From: Maricurvus nonylphenolicus
GTDB lineage: Bacteria; Pseudomonadota; Gammaproteobacteria; Pseudomonadales; Cellvibrionaceae
NCBI RefSeq assembly: GCF_042854845.1
Contig: NZ_AP031498.1
Span: forward strand, 1,736,001-1,800,000
Direction: 5' to 3'
Length of the DNA: 64,000 nt
Shown: positions 44,271 through 52,701 of the stretch, piece after piece
How positions within the stretch are numbered: position 1 is the first letter of the stretch
How the letters are laid out: the number at the start of each line of letters is the position of its first letter
Notes under the pieces: generated by a model
Told to the model about the DNA's origin: nothing
What the model saw: the letters and a program-made list of their open reading frames with translations, nothing else
Database searches by the model: none
Translations under genes and position numbers: made by a program

Positions 44271-44281
44271 AGATGGAAACA

Positions 44282-45670
44282 CTAAAGCGGCTTTTCCTCA
44301 TCCAACCGACCCTCATCAGCCAGCTTTAACAAACGATCCCGCAGCTCTGCCTCAATCTTCGGCATAAACTCCGCCAGTACCGCTTCTACCACATGATTGG
44401 TTGGATGGGCGTGGATTTCAGGCACGGGCGGGTGCTCTTTGATAACCTCCACCAGGGGTTTATTGGTATGTAGACGGTCGCGAATATGTTTTGGCAGGAA
44501 GGGGTTTTCGCCGCGAGCTTTGGGCATTGACGGCTTTTGTGCTTTTGCCTCTGGTTTCGGGTCCTTCTTGCTGGGCTTGGCTTCTTCCGGGGCCACTGCC
44601 GGTGTAACACTTTCTTCTTCTGGCGTGGTCTTTTGCGCGGGCTCTTTCTCGCCGTGTTCGAATAGGCTCTGTTGCCCGGGCAGGGCGTGAGGTGCTTGGC
44701 TGAGTGGAGGTAGATCTCCGACAGCTTCTATGTCAGCTATTGTGTCAGCTTCCAATTCCTCTTGTAATGCCGCGTAGTAGTCAGTTTCTTCAATGGCCTC
44801 TGGTATTTCTGTGTCAAGCTCAGAAACCACTTCTGTGATATTGTCTGTTTCAGTGTCTTCAGCTTCACTTCCGACTTGAGCCTCGCGCCAGACTTGCTGT
44901 TCTTGCTGCAGTTGATCTTCTGCCGCAGAAATTTGCTGATCGAGAATTTCTGCTTGCTCTTCAGTCAGAGCCGCAGGTTCGTTTTCTACTGATTCCTCTA
45001 CGGTTTCTATCTGTGGTTCACTCTGCGGCTCAGTCTCCTGAATCAACAAAAACTCATCGCTATTGTCTTCGTGCGTTTGGGGCTCTTGTTGGTTGTCTTG
45101 CTTGTCTTCAGATGTTTCTGATTCAAGCGCCGACAGGTCCAATTCAGCATTTACCGGTAGCTCTGTCGAGGCTTCGATATTATTCAGCAGTTCGCTGTAG
45201 ATCTCTTCGGCTTTACCGACAGCCTGGGATTCCGTATGGCTAGCAGGTTCAGTTTGGCCGGTTATAGCTGTTTGGTGCGTCGTTTCCCATTCCATCGCCG
45301 TTGTATGGTCGGCGTTGTTGAGTTGGGAAATATTATCCAGCTCTGGTGTGAGTAAGGGGATATCCGCATCGTCAATAGCGACATAGGTCTCAGCGTCTAT
45401 ATGAGGCTCTTCGTGGAGGGTCTGAGGCTCTACATGAAGGGGCTGAGGCTCTTCATCCAGTGATAAAGGTTCCAGCGTGGGCACCAGCTGCTCGTGCTGT
45501 GCTGTAGACGATGCAGGCTCAACATGCTGGGTCAGAACCGGAATATCCTCCGGAGCCAGACTGTCATCCAGGGTGGGAATGTCGGCAAACTCATCTTCGT
45601 TGAGCAGGTCTTTGATGGACTCCAACTCACCGAGAATCGCTTGTTTCTCTTCACGTTTATCCTTGGACAT
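44282..45670 (-). CDS. Acidic low-complexity protein linked to holC
   Basis: This 462-residue protein starts with a helical region (QAILGELESIKDLLNEDE), has a very long middle rich in Glu, Gln, Thr and Pro, and ends with a conserved-looking tail (LPKHIRDRLHTNKPLVEVIK, then VVEAVLAEFMPKIEAELRDR). The N- and C-termini probably carry the function, with a disordered spacer between. Short near-repeats such as EPQPLHVEPQTLHEEPH occur. Genes of this type sit next to holC in Pseudomonas-like genomes. A role near DNA polymerase III is only a guess. It ends next to the accessory island. Confidence 0.75.
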   Translation of the reverse strand: MSKDKREEKQAILGELESIKDLLNEDEFADIPTLDDSLAPEDIPVLTQHVEPASSTAQHEQLVPTLEPLSLDEEPQPLHVEPQTLHEEPHIDAETYVAIDDADIPLLTPELDNISQLNNADHTTAMEWETTHQTAITGQTEPASHTESQAVGKAEEIYSELLNNIEASTELPVNAELDLSALESETSEDKQDNQQEPQTHEDNSDEFLLIQETEPQSEPQIETVEESVENEPAALTEEQAEILDQQISAAEDQLQQEQQVWREAQVGSEAEDTETDNITEVVSELDTEIPEAIEETDYYAALQEELEADTIADIEAVGDLPPLSQAPHALPGQQSLFEHGEKEPAQKTTPEEESVTPAVAPEEAKPSKKDPKPEAKAQKPSMPKARGENPFLPKHIRDRLHTNKPLVEVIKEHPPVPEIHAHPTNHVVEAVLAEFMPKIEAELRDRLLKLADEGRLDEEKPL

Positions 45671-45713
45671 GATCTGTCTTATTCCCTGGGCTTAGTTTGG
45701 GCTTATTGTTATC

Positions 45714-46148
45714 TTAGGCGCGTTTGCGCATATCGTTCGACTGTATGGGGTAACCACGGTCACGGTAAAAACCATAGTGCTCACGTGTAGATTTTAGTAC
45801 GTCTGGCGCCTGACAGACAATTTCTGCCAGACGTTCAAAGCGGCTAAAGTAGCCGGGTACCTGATCGCTGAGGTTGATTAAAAAGCCGTGGTGATCATCG
45901 CACTGCTCACCCCAGCCTATCAGTACATTGTCACCGCCCAGATCCTCTGCCTGAATGGCATGGGGAATAAAGCTTTCCGGACGGAAGGTCCACAGTAGCT
46001 GGTCGATCTCCTGGGCCTGATCTTTATCACGCACAGCGACATAGACCCGTAAGCCGTGCTGGCGGGCCTTGTCGATCAGGCGGCAGGCGAAGTGTAATCG
46101 CGCTGCCTCCTCGGCATCGGGCAAAATATAAAAATCGATGCGTGTCAT
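45714..46148 (-). CDS. holC: DNA polymerase III chi subunit
   Basis: This 144-residue protein matches the chi subunit: RIDFYILPDAEEAARLHFAC at the N-terminus, VAVRDKDQAQEIDQLLWTFR, and VLIGWGEQCDDHHGFLINLS. Chi links the clamp loader to single-strand binding protein at the replication fork. It follows pepA by 12 bases and precedes the acidic-protein gene by 43 bases, so the three form one operon. Confidence 0.95.
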   Translation of the reverse strand: MTRIDFYILPDAEEAARLHFACRLIDKARQHGLRVYVAVRDKDQAQEIDQLLWTFRPESFIPHAIQAEDLGGDNVLIGWGEQCDDHHGFLINLSDQVPGYFSRFERLAEIVCQAPDVLKSTREHYGFYRDRGYPIQSNDMRKRA

Positions 46149-46160
46149 TCCGGCTCCACG

Positions 46161-47648
46161 TTAGCCCTGCTGCTGCAGGTACTCGACCAACAGCGGTACT
46201 GGACGGCCAGTAGCCCCTTTGGCACCACCGGAGAGCCAGGCGGTACCGGCAATATCCAGGTGCGCCCAGTCATATTTCTTGGTGAAACGGCTCAGGAAAC
46301 AGGCCGCAGTGACACTGCCGGCATCGCGACCACCGATATTGGCAATATCGGCAAAGTTACTGTCGAGCTGGGACTGGTATTCATCCCACAGCGGCATATG
46401 CCAGGCTTTATCGCCAGCCTGCTTGCCTGCATCCAGCAGCTTTTCAGCCAGTTCGTCGTTGTTACTGTACAGGCCAGTGGCGTGCTTACCCAGGGCAATC
46501 ACACAGGCGCCGGTCAGGGTCGCAACATCAACCACGGCTTTCGGCTTGTAGCGTTCGGCGTAGGTAAGGGCATCACACAGTACCAGGCGGCCCTCAGCAT
46601 CGGTATTGAGGATTTCAATGGTTTGGCCAGACATGGAGCTCACAATGTCACCAGGCTTGGTAGCGCGACCGCTAGGCATATTCTCAGCGGCGGCAATAAT
46701 AGCTACAACATTGATCGGCAGCTGCATGGCAACGATGGCTTTCATGGCACCAAAGACGCTGGCAGCACCACACATATCGAACTTCATTTCATCCATACCG
46801 GCACCGGGCTTGAGGCTAATACCACCGGTATCGAAGGTGATGCCTTTACCGACCAGCACGGTAGGTTTGGCGGTTTTCTTGCCGCCTTTGTATTCCATAA
46901 TGATCAGTTGGGCTTCTTCGTCGCTACCAGCTGAAACAGAGAGCAGGGAGCCCATGCCCAGTGCTTGCATCTGTTTTTCGCTGAGTGCCTTGGCTGTCAG
47001 CTTGGTTTGGCCTTTGGCCAGTTTTTTGGCTTCTTTGGTCAGGTAGGTTGGGGTGCAGACATTACCGGGCAGGTTGCCCAGGTCTTTGGTCAACGCCATG
47101 CCTTCGGCGATGGCCTGACCGCCGGCGACACCTTTTTGGGCCGCCTTTAAAGCTTTACGCTCTTCAACCGCGTAGAGGCCTTTTTTCAGGGCCACAGGTT
47201 CTGCTTTTTTACTTTTCAGTTGGGTAAATCGATAGCAGGAATTCACCAGAGCTTTGGCTGTTTGTGAGGCTTTCCACTCGCTATCGCGGTCGGTAACGTT
47301 TACCTCATCCAAATACAGGGCCACGTCTTTTATTTGCGTGCCTTTCAGCGAGGAGGCTACTTTTTGAACAGTTTTGATAAACTTTTCAGGCGTCAGGCCT
47401 TTTTTAGCATCACCCAAACCAACCAGTAACAGACGATCAGCTTTGCAGCCCTCAACCTGAGGCACTAATAAGGTTTGGCTGGCTTCACCTTTAAAATCAC
47501 CCTGCTTGATTAATTTATCAACAATTTTACCGCAATTGCTATTAACCGCTTTGGCGCTGGCGGTGAGTTTTCCGTTTTCGTAAACCCCGACAACGGCACA
47601 AGCGGTGCGTTGAGCGAGTACATTGGCGACTTTGGCCTGAAATTCCAT
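46161..47648 (-). CDS. pepA: Leucyl aminopeptidase (cytosol aminopeptidase, M17)
   Basis: This 495-residue M17 zinc or manganese aminopeptidase has VGKGITFDTGGISLKPGAGM and the family signature NTDAEGRLVLCDAL in the C-terminal catalytic domain. It removes N-terminal residues from peptides; in some bacteria it also binds DNA. The ATG at 47648 has GGGGAAAG upstream and is preferred to a TTG at 47666. It is divergent from lptF, with 83 bases between starts, as in many gammaproteobacteria. Confidence 0.96.
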   Translation of the reverse strand: MEFQAKVANVLAQRTACAVVGVYENGKLTASAKAVNSNCGKIVDKLIKQGDFKGEASQTLLVPQVEGCKADRLLLVGLGDAKKGLTPEKFIKTVQKVASSLKGTQIKDVALYLDEVNVTDRDSEWKASQTAKALVNSCYRFTQLKSKKAEPVALKKGLYAVEERKALKAAQKGVAGGQAIAEGMALTKDLGNLPGNVCTPTYLTKEAKKLAKGQTKLTAKALSEKQMQALGMGSLLSVSAGSDEEAQLIIMEYKGGKKTAKPTVLVGKGITFDTGGISLKPGAGMDEMKFDMCGAASVFGAMKAIVAMQLPINVVAIIAAAENMPSGRATKPGDIVSSMSGQTIEILNTDAEGRLVLCDALTYAERYKPKAVVDVATLTGACVIALGKHATGLYSNNDELAEKLLDAGKQAGDKAWHMPLWDEYQSQLDSNFADIANIGGRDAGSVTAACFLSRFTKKYDWAHLDIAGTAWLSGGAKGATGRPVPLLVEYLQQQG

Positions 47649-47731
47649 GTGCTTTCCCCAAGACAAAAAAGTTCGATTACGGGATAATAGTTTACATCAA
47701 ATACAACAACAAAACGGCTCTTGTTCTTGCT

Positions 47732-48865
47732 GTGATTATTTTTCGTTATCTGGCCCGTGAAGTGCTTTTAAGCATGGTGGCCGTCAGCGGTATTTTGCTG
47801 CTGATTATTATGAGTGGGCGCTTCGTAAAATATTTATCTCAGGCCGCAGCCGGAAAGCTGGCGCCCGAGGTACTGTTTGCCATTATGGGCTATCGGCTGC
47901 CCGGCTTCCTGGAACTGGTTCTCCCGCTTGGGTTGTTTATCGCTATCCTGCTGGCCTATGGGCGTTTGTATATGGACAGTGAGATGACTGTCCTCTCAGC
48001 CTGCGGCATGAGTCAGAAACGCCTGCTGGGCTATACCCTGATGCCTGGGGTGGTCGTGGCCGTTATCGTTGCCTTGTTAAGTCTCTATGTCAGCCCATTG
48101 GGGGCGGAGCGTTCCGATATCCTGTTGAATGAGCAAAAACAGCGCAGTGAATTCGATCATTTGTCTCCAGCGCGCTTTCAGGCTACCCAGGGCGGTACCG
48201 GTGTAACCTATGCGCGGAAGATCAGTGAGGATCGAACCCTGCTGCACAACGTGTTTATGGCCGAGATGGCCAGTCGTGATAAAGGCAAGGCCGATGCTGG
48301 AGAGAATGAGCTGGCTGTAATCCTGGCAGAATCCGGCGAACAGTATATTGATCCCGACAACGGTGAGCGTTACCTGCTGCTGCATAATGGCTACCGTTAT
48401 ACCGGTCGACCCGGTGAACTGGAGTACGAGGAGATTAAATTCGATCGTTACGCCCAGTACCTGGCGCCGATGGAAGATATCGATCCCTACGACGTGAAAT
48501 CTGATGCGCTACCTACCGCGGAGCTGTGGCAATCCGATAAGCTCGAAGACCGGGCTACCCTGCAGTGGCGAGTCTCGCTGCCGGTGTTGGTATTGGTAGT
48601 GACCATGCTGGCGGTGCCCTTGAGTCACACCAACCCGCGGCAGGGGCGTTACGTGCAAATGATTCCAGCCATTCTGATTTATATTTTCTACCTGGTCTCT
48701 CTCAATGCTGCTCGAGGTAATATTGAGGACGGAAAATTGCCGGTAGAGGTTGGTATGTGGGCAGTACACGCTGTCTTTTTTGCCCTGGCGTTGATCCTGT
48801 TAACCAAAGATAACCTGATGTTGGCACTGCGAGCTCGCAAGGCTCAGGCGGGAGGTAAAGCCTGA
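47732..48865 (+). CDS. lptF: LPS export permease LptF
   Basis: This 377-residue inner-membrane protein has the YjgP/YjgQ pattern: REVLLSMVAVSGILLLIIMS at the start, a periplasmic region of about 150 residues, and a C-terminal group of three hydrophobic segments with WRVSLPVLVLVVTMLAVPLS. With LptG and LptB it lifts lipopolysaccharide from the inner membrane. The GTG at 47732 lacks a clear ribosome binding site. Its stop overlaps the lptG ATG by one base (TGATG). Confidence 0.95.
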   Translation: MIIFRYLAREVLLSMVAVSGILLLIIMSGRFVKYLSQAAAGKLAPEVLFAIMGYRLPGFLELVLPLGLFIAILLAYGRLYMDSEMTVLSACGMSQKRLLGYTLMPGVVVAVIVALLSLYVSPLGAERSDILLNEQKQRSEFDHLSPARFQATQGGTGVTYARKISEDRTLLHNVFMAEMASRDKGKADAGENELAVILAESGEQYIDPDNGERYLLLHNGYRYTGRPGELEYEEIKFDRYAQYLAPMEDIDPYDVKSDALPTAELWQSDKLEDRATLQWRVSLPVLVLVVTMLAVPLSHTNPRQGRYVQMIPAILIYIFYLVSLNAARGNIEDGKLPVEVGMWAVHAVFFALALILLTKDNLMLALRARKAQAGGKA

Positions 48866-49926
48866 TGCGCAAGTTAAACCGCTATATTGCCAATACGGTT
48901 ATTGGAGCTGTTGCTGTCGTACTGATGGTTGTGGTTGCTCTGGATGCTATCTCAGCACTGGTGGACGAATTGGGTGATATCACCGACAGTTACAACTTTG
49001 TCGAAATCCTTATCTATGTTGGCCTGACCTTGCCGGGAAGGATCTACGAACAGATACCTATGTCGGCCCTGATTGGCTGCTTGGTGGGGCTGGGGATGCT
49101 GGCCAGTACCAGTGAACTCACCATTATGCGTGCTGCCGGGGTGTCGGTATGGCGTATTACCTGGGGAGTAATGAAGCCGGCATTGCTGTTTATCGCGATG
49201 GGAATTCTGCTGGGGGAGTTTGTTATTCCTCTGACGGACCAAATAGCCAACTCACGTCGCGCGTTAGTGCAGGGCGATGATGAAGCCCTACAGTCACGCC
49301 ATGGCTTGTGGAACCGAGAAGGTTCGGAGTTTATGCACTTTAACGCGGTGCTACCTAACGGTAAGTTATACGGCGTAACCCGCTATCAGTTCGATGACAA
49401 TAACAGACTCAAAGCTTCCAGTTTTGCGGAAACGGCTATCTATCAGGGCGATCACTGGCTGGAAGAGAATGTAAAAGAAACCTTGTTAACGGCTTCAGGT
49501 ACTCAGCTGCATAGCTACCCAACCCGTGAATGGGATACCAACCTTAACCCAGAGCTGTTGAATGTTTTGGTACTGGAGCCTGATGATCTATCGATTCAGG
49601 ATTTACATTCCTACTCGAATTACCTGTCTGAACAAAATATCGACAGTAAAGAATACCGCTTGGCGTTTTGGAAAAAGTTGCTACAGCCGTTTGCGACAGC
49701 CAGCCTGGTATTGATTGCGGTGTCGTTTATTTTTGGCCCGCTACGTGAAGTGACTATGGGCTATCGGATTTTCTCTGGCGTGATTGTGGGGATTGTGTTC
49801 CGTACCAGTCAGGATCTTCTTGGGCCTTCCAGTTTGGTATTTGGGTTTTCGCCTTTATTGGCGGTTTCTATTCCTGTTTTGATTTGTTTTGTTGCCGGGG
49901 TTGTTTTACTGCGGCGAGCCAACTAA
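48865..49926 (+). CDS. lptG: LPS export permease LptG
   Basis: This 353-residue partner of LptF has VIGAVAVVLMVVVALDAISA at the N-terminus, a central periplasmic domain, and C-terminal membrane helices ending FGFSPLLAVSIPVLICFVAG. Its length is normal. Translation is coupled to lptF through the TGATG overlap and the GGAGG site inside the lptF end. Two long hairpin repeats follow. Confidence 0.95.
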   Translation: MRKLNRYIANTVIGAVAVVLMVVVALDAISALVDELGDITDSYNFVEILIYVGLTLPGRIYEQIPMSALIGCLVGLGMLASTSELTIMRAAGVSVWRITWGVMKPALLFIAMGILLGEFVIPLTDQIANSRRALVQGDDEALQSRHGLWNREGSEFMHFNAVLPNGKLYGVTRYQFDDNNRLKASSFAETAIYQGDHWLEENVKETLLTASGTQLHSYPTREWDTNLNPELLNVLVLEPDDLSIQDLHSYSNYLSEQNIDSKEYRLAFWKKLLQPFATASLVLIAVSFIFGPLREVTMGYRIFSGVIVGIVFRTSQDLLGPSSLVFGFSPLLAVSIPVLICFVAGVVLLRRAN

Positions 49927-49952
49927 TTCTAAGTTGGGGACTGACGTGATCC

Positions 49953-50061
49953 GTGCAGGGGGCCGGAGGTTCCTTGCAAAACACGCAATAGCCATCCATG
50001 GCGCTCGTCGGCGACGTCCCTGTCGCCGGCGGTTTTGCAAGGAACCTCCGGCCCCCTGCAC
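49953..50061. repeat. Long hairpin repeat, copy A
   Basis: Perfect 30-base inverted arms (49953-49982 and 50032-50061) surround a 49-base core (49983-50031). The core is related, in reverse orientation, to the core of copy B at 50148-50245: about 40 of 49 positions agree, including the shared GACAGGGACGTCG and GAGCGCCA blocks. The arms of the two copies are unrelated. It lies directly after lptG. Confidence 0.85.
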
Positions 50062-50147
50062 TCACATTTGTTAAGCGTAAAGTTCTTACTGTTCGCTCTG
50101 ATTTTGTTCGAGAGGGAGTGGTGGAAATTCTACGGTGGTAGGATGGA

Positions 50148-50245
50148 TGTAAGTGGGCCTCTATTTGAAACCTTCGACGACAGGGACGTCGGCGAAGAGC
50201 GCCAGGGATGGCTTCATGCGTGTTTCAAATAGAGGCCCACTTACA
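50148..50245. repeat. Long hairpin repeat, copy B
   Basis: Perfect 24-base inverted arms (50148-50171 and 50222-50245) surround a 50-base core (50172-50221) that is inverted relative to the core of copy A. The arms share no likeness with those of copy A. It lies between lptG and the convergent RDD gene. Short frames drawn through it look spurious. Confidence 0.85.
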
Positions 50246-50262
50246 GCCAGCCGGATTCAAAA

Positions 50263-50733
50263 CTAAGACCCTTTCTTTTTCTCTGGTTTAGGCAAAACAA
50301 CAACCAGCGTCTTAGAAGCCTTATCGTGCAAAGTTTGCCCCTCAGCATCAAACAAGCACCAGAAGTACCCAATACCTCCCAGAACCAAGCTAAATGGCGC
50401 TATCAGACAGCGCAGGAAGCACTGCCCCCAGTGTGGATAGCCACCGTCAGGGCGCAGCAACTGCAGGCGCCAGGCCCGCATACCAACGGTTTGGCCGCCC
50501 CGGTGCCAGAAGAAGCTATAGAACAGCATTATGGTCAGAATCAGGCCGAAAAAGCCTGGAGTCCCCATGCTGGCGCGTTCACCTTCGGCCAAGGGCTCTG
50601 CGATAAAACGGTATTTGATGGCTAAAAACAGGGCGCCATAGCCCATGGATACCGCCATCAGGATAAGTGAGTCGTATGCCATGGCGGCCAAACGGCGCCA
50701 GAGGCTGGCGGCGGGATAAGCAGTTTTGGACAT
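50263..50733 (-). CDS. RDD family membrane protein
   Basis: This 156-residue protein has the RDD pattern: LWRRLAAMAYDSLILMAVSM with the conserved Arg and Asp, two more hydrophobic segments, and GMRAWRLQLLRPDGGYPHWG. Three transmembrane segments are likely. The family is associated with transport or membrane stress but not well defined. It converges with lptG across the hairpin repeats, a placement seen in related genomes. Confidence 0.88.
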   Translation of the reverse strand: MSKTAYPAASLWRRLAAMAYDSLILMAVSMGYGALFLAIKYRFIAEPLAEGERASMGTPGFFGLILTIMLFYSFFWHRGGQTVGMRAWRLQLLRPDGGYPHWGQCFLRCLIAPFSLVLGGIGYFWCLFDAEGQTLHDKASKTLVVVLPKPEKKKGS

Positions 50734-50784
50734 GTGTCAGTTGAGCCTAAGCGAAGTGCGAATTCCTGGGTCATTTCACCAGAC

Positions 50785-50811
50785 GAAAAAAAGCCCGCTG
50801 GCTGGGCGGGC
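50785..50811 (-). terminator. Rho-independent terminator of the exported-protein gene
   Basis: On the minus strand the stem GCCCGC/GCGGGC (50793-50811) is followed by a run of seven T residues (A run at 50786-50792 on the plus strand). It ends the transcript of the gene at 50864-51379. Confidence 0.85.
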
Positions 50812-50863
50812 GTTATTGTAGCAAGAAACAATCAAGGAGGAGAGTGTGTGCAATAAGGCTTGG

Positions 50864-51379
50864 TTAAAATTCGTACTCCACGCTGAGCTTTAATTTGTCA
50901 CCACTGATGCGGAATTTATAATCCACCTCGGGTGTAATTTTGCCGTTACCTTCTTCTGTTGGTACTGCGGCAGAGTTTGCGTATTTTTTATTTCGCACAT
51001 CTTTCCAGTAAGTTTTGAATCCCATTTTTAATAATTGGGAAACTACCTTACTGCCAAAGCGCATGTCATCGGTGTAGTTATCGTGATCAAGCCACTGATG
51101 ATTAAGTGCGCGTTGCTCTGCAGACATTTCATTGTTGCGAATATCTTCAGCTGCGCGAATTAAATCTTCGTTGCTTAATGCAGAACGTAAAACCGCATAG
51201 GGTTTATGTCCGTCATTGTCATGCTTGAGCGGATTGTAGCGATCGACGTGTTCAGGAATAAATACATCGTTACTGGCATCACCGTAGCTGTTAAGCGACT
51301 GCGCGGAGGCAAACAAGGCAATGCAGATGACGGACAGTGCTACCGTCGAACGCGATGTTTGTTTCTCTAATGTAACCAT
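50864..51379 (-). CDS. Exported protein of unknown function
   Basis: This 171-residue protein has an N-terminal signal segment (VALSVICIALFASAQS). A polar helical middle follows (LIRAAEDIRNNEMSAEQRAL), and the end pattern of alternating residues (DYKFRISGDKLKLSVEYEF) is typical of an outer-membrane or lipid-facing strand. An AAGGAG site lies about 9 bases before the ATG. I do not recognise the family. It has its own terminator and seems to be monocistronic. Confidence 0.7.
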   Translation of the reverse strand: MVTLEKQTSRSTVALSVICIALFASAQSLNSYGDASNDVFIPEHVDRYNPLKHDNDGHKPYAVLRSALSNEDLIRAAEDIRNNEMSAEQRALNHQWLDHDNYTDDMRFGSKVVSQLLKMGFKTYWKDVRNKKYANSAAVPTEEGNGKITPEVDYKFRISGDKLKLSVEYEF

Positions 51380-51751
51380 GATTCATACTCCTTACTTAGA
51401 AGTATGGTTAATGTTGATGAATTTTGTAGTCGGCGAAAAGAGGTTGCCTTAGACGAAAACGCTATCAATTTCTTTTGACAGTTTTTTGACGAATTGTTGA
51501 ATTGTAAACTTCAATGGCGTTGGCAGCTGTTAACTCATGTGCTCTGGTGAGTAGCCGTTTACATGCTCATTTTTGGGGCAAAGCGCTGAACCGATATTAG
51601 AGCGAAAGACACTTAATAACGGAATCTTAGTTATAAAATAATATAACTCTATGCCAGAGAAACGGCATTTTTCATTCCTTTGTTTCGCTGAGGAATAAGG
51701 TTTTAATAAGGATTGGTGATATAAAAAGAGTGGACTTATCGTGTAAAGCTA
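51380..51751. other. A/T-rich intergenic region without a recognisable gene
   Basis: This gap of 372 bases lies between two minus-strand genes. It includes the ribosome binding site and likely promoter of the exported-protein gene and an A/T-rich stretch (TATAAAATAATATAAC around 51630). No ORF with coding character and no RNA gene was recognised. Confidence 0.4.
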
Positions 51752-52645
51752 TTATTCAGCTTCATATCTCAGCAGGGAATCGGCGTTTTTGGCGCTCGGC
51801 TGGCCCAGTGAAATACTCCCGCAACCCTGTAACGGCAGGGCTTCACGGCGGAGGTAAATTTCCTTTTGCTGATCCGGGCAGACATAGGTGCCGTTGGTAC
51901 TGTGGTCCATCAGTACAAACTTGCCACGTTGAAAAAGGATATGGCAGTGATCTCTGGAGGCGAGTGTGCTGTCGATATGACATTGAGCTTTATGTTTGTC
52001 GCGGCCAATCACAAACGGTGTTTGATCAGCCGTAATATACAGAGGCGTTTGATTGACGTGCAGGGTTAACCGATGTTCGTCCAATTGTTGCGTGATATCG
52101 TGAACGGACATCACGGTGGTGGCACTGTGATCCTGTAGTTGTTTTTCCCAGTGAATACGAAAAATAGTCGTGCGAGATGAGCTGCCTTTAATCGCCACCC
52201 GATCAAATTCCTGGCAGTCTTTTTGTAAAATGGCTGGCAGTGATTGATAGAAAGCATCGGTGACGACAATTTGTTTTCCCCGTGCAATATGGGCTACAAA
52301 GGCTGCATCATTGACGGTGTCACCAAAAACATCGCCTTTTTCCAGCAGGGTTTCACCAAATGACATACCGATACGAATGGCTAGAGGTTTGCTGGTTGAG
52401 GCGTAGTAGCGCTGGATTCCGATGGCAGCAGAGCAGGCTTGCTCGGCGTTATCAAAACGGGCCATCAGCTCGTCACCAAGGGTTTTTACCTTGCGACCCA
52501 TATGTGATTGGGTAATCGCTTCCATCTGGGCGATGGCTTGATCGACCTGCTGTTTGGCTTCCTGATTGCCTAACTGCTTATAGAGTGCTGAGCTGCCAGA
52601 GACATCGGCAAACATAATCGCGCGTTTTGCTGAATCAGCTGGCAT
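51752..52645 (-). CDS. Class III cyclase-like domain fused to an FHA domain
   Basis: This 297-residue protein has an N-terminal class III nucleotide cyclase domain (about residues 8-150). Metal-binding Asp14 (FADVSGSS) and Asp58 (TLGDELMARF), Lys54 and Asn112 (VNDAAF) are present. The Arg normally at the NxAAR position is Phe116, so cyclase activity is doubtful. The C-terminal FHA domain (about 215-285) has VIGRD, SRDHCHI and DHSTNGTYV, the phosphothreonine-binding set. It is cytoplasmic. It may be a regulated or catalytically weak sensor. The start is an ATG at 52645. Confidence 0.85.
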   Translation of the reverse strand: MPADSAKRAIMFADVSGSSALYKQLGNQEAKQQVDQAIAQMEAITQSHMGRKVKTLGDELMARFDNAEQACSAAIGIQRYYASTSKPLAIRIGMSFGETLLEKGDVFGDTVNDAAFVAHIARGKQIVVTDAFYQSLPAILQKDCQEFDRVAIKGSSSRTTIFRIHWEKQLQDHSATTVMSVHDITQQLDEHRLTLHVNQTPLYITADQTPFVIGRDKHKAQCHIDSTLASRDHCHILFQRGKFVLMDHSTNGTYVCPDQQKEIYLRREALPLQGCGSISLGQPSAKNADSLLRYEAE

Positions 52646-52701
52646 GAAGTATCAATTCCCTGTGGTCCATGTCGTGATCATAGCAAGCCCTTGTCGTAAC
52701 T

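Noticed and set aside
49868..50232. Short frames across the two hairpin repeats
   Set aside because: They follow the repeat arms and core in both directions, as expected for spurious frames over palindromes.
49953..50245. Integron attC sites
   Set aside because: attC sites have conserved ends and a variable middle; here the core is conserved and arms vary, and no integrase is present.
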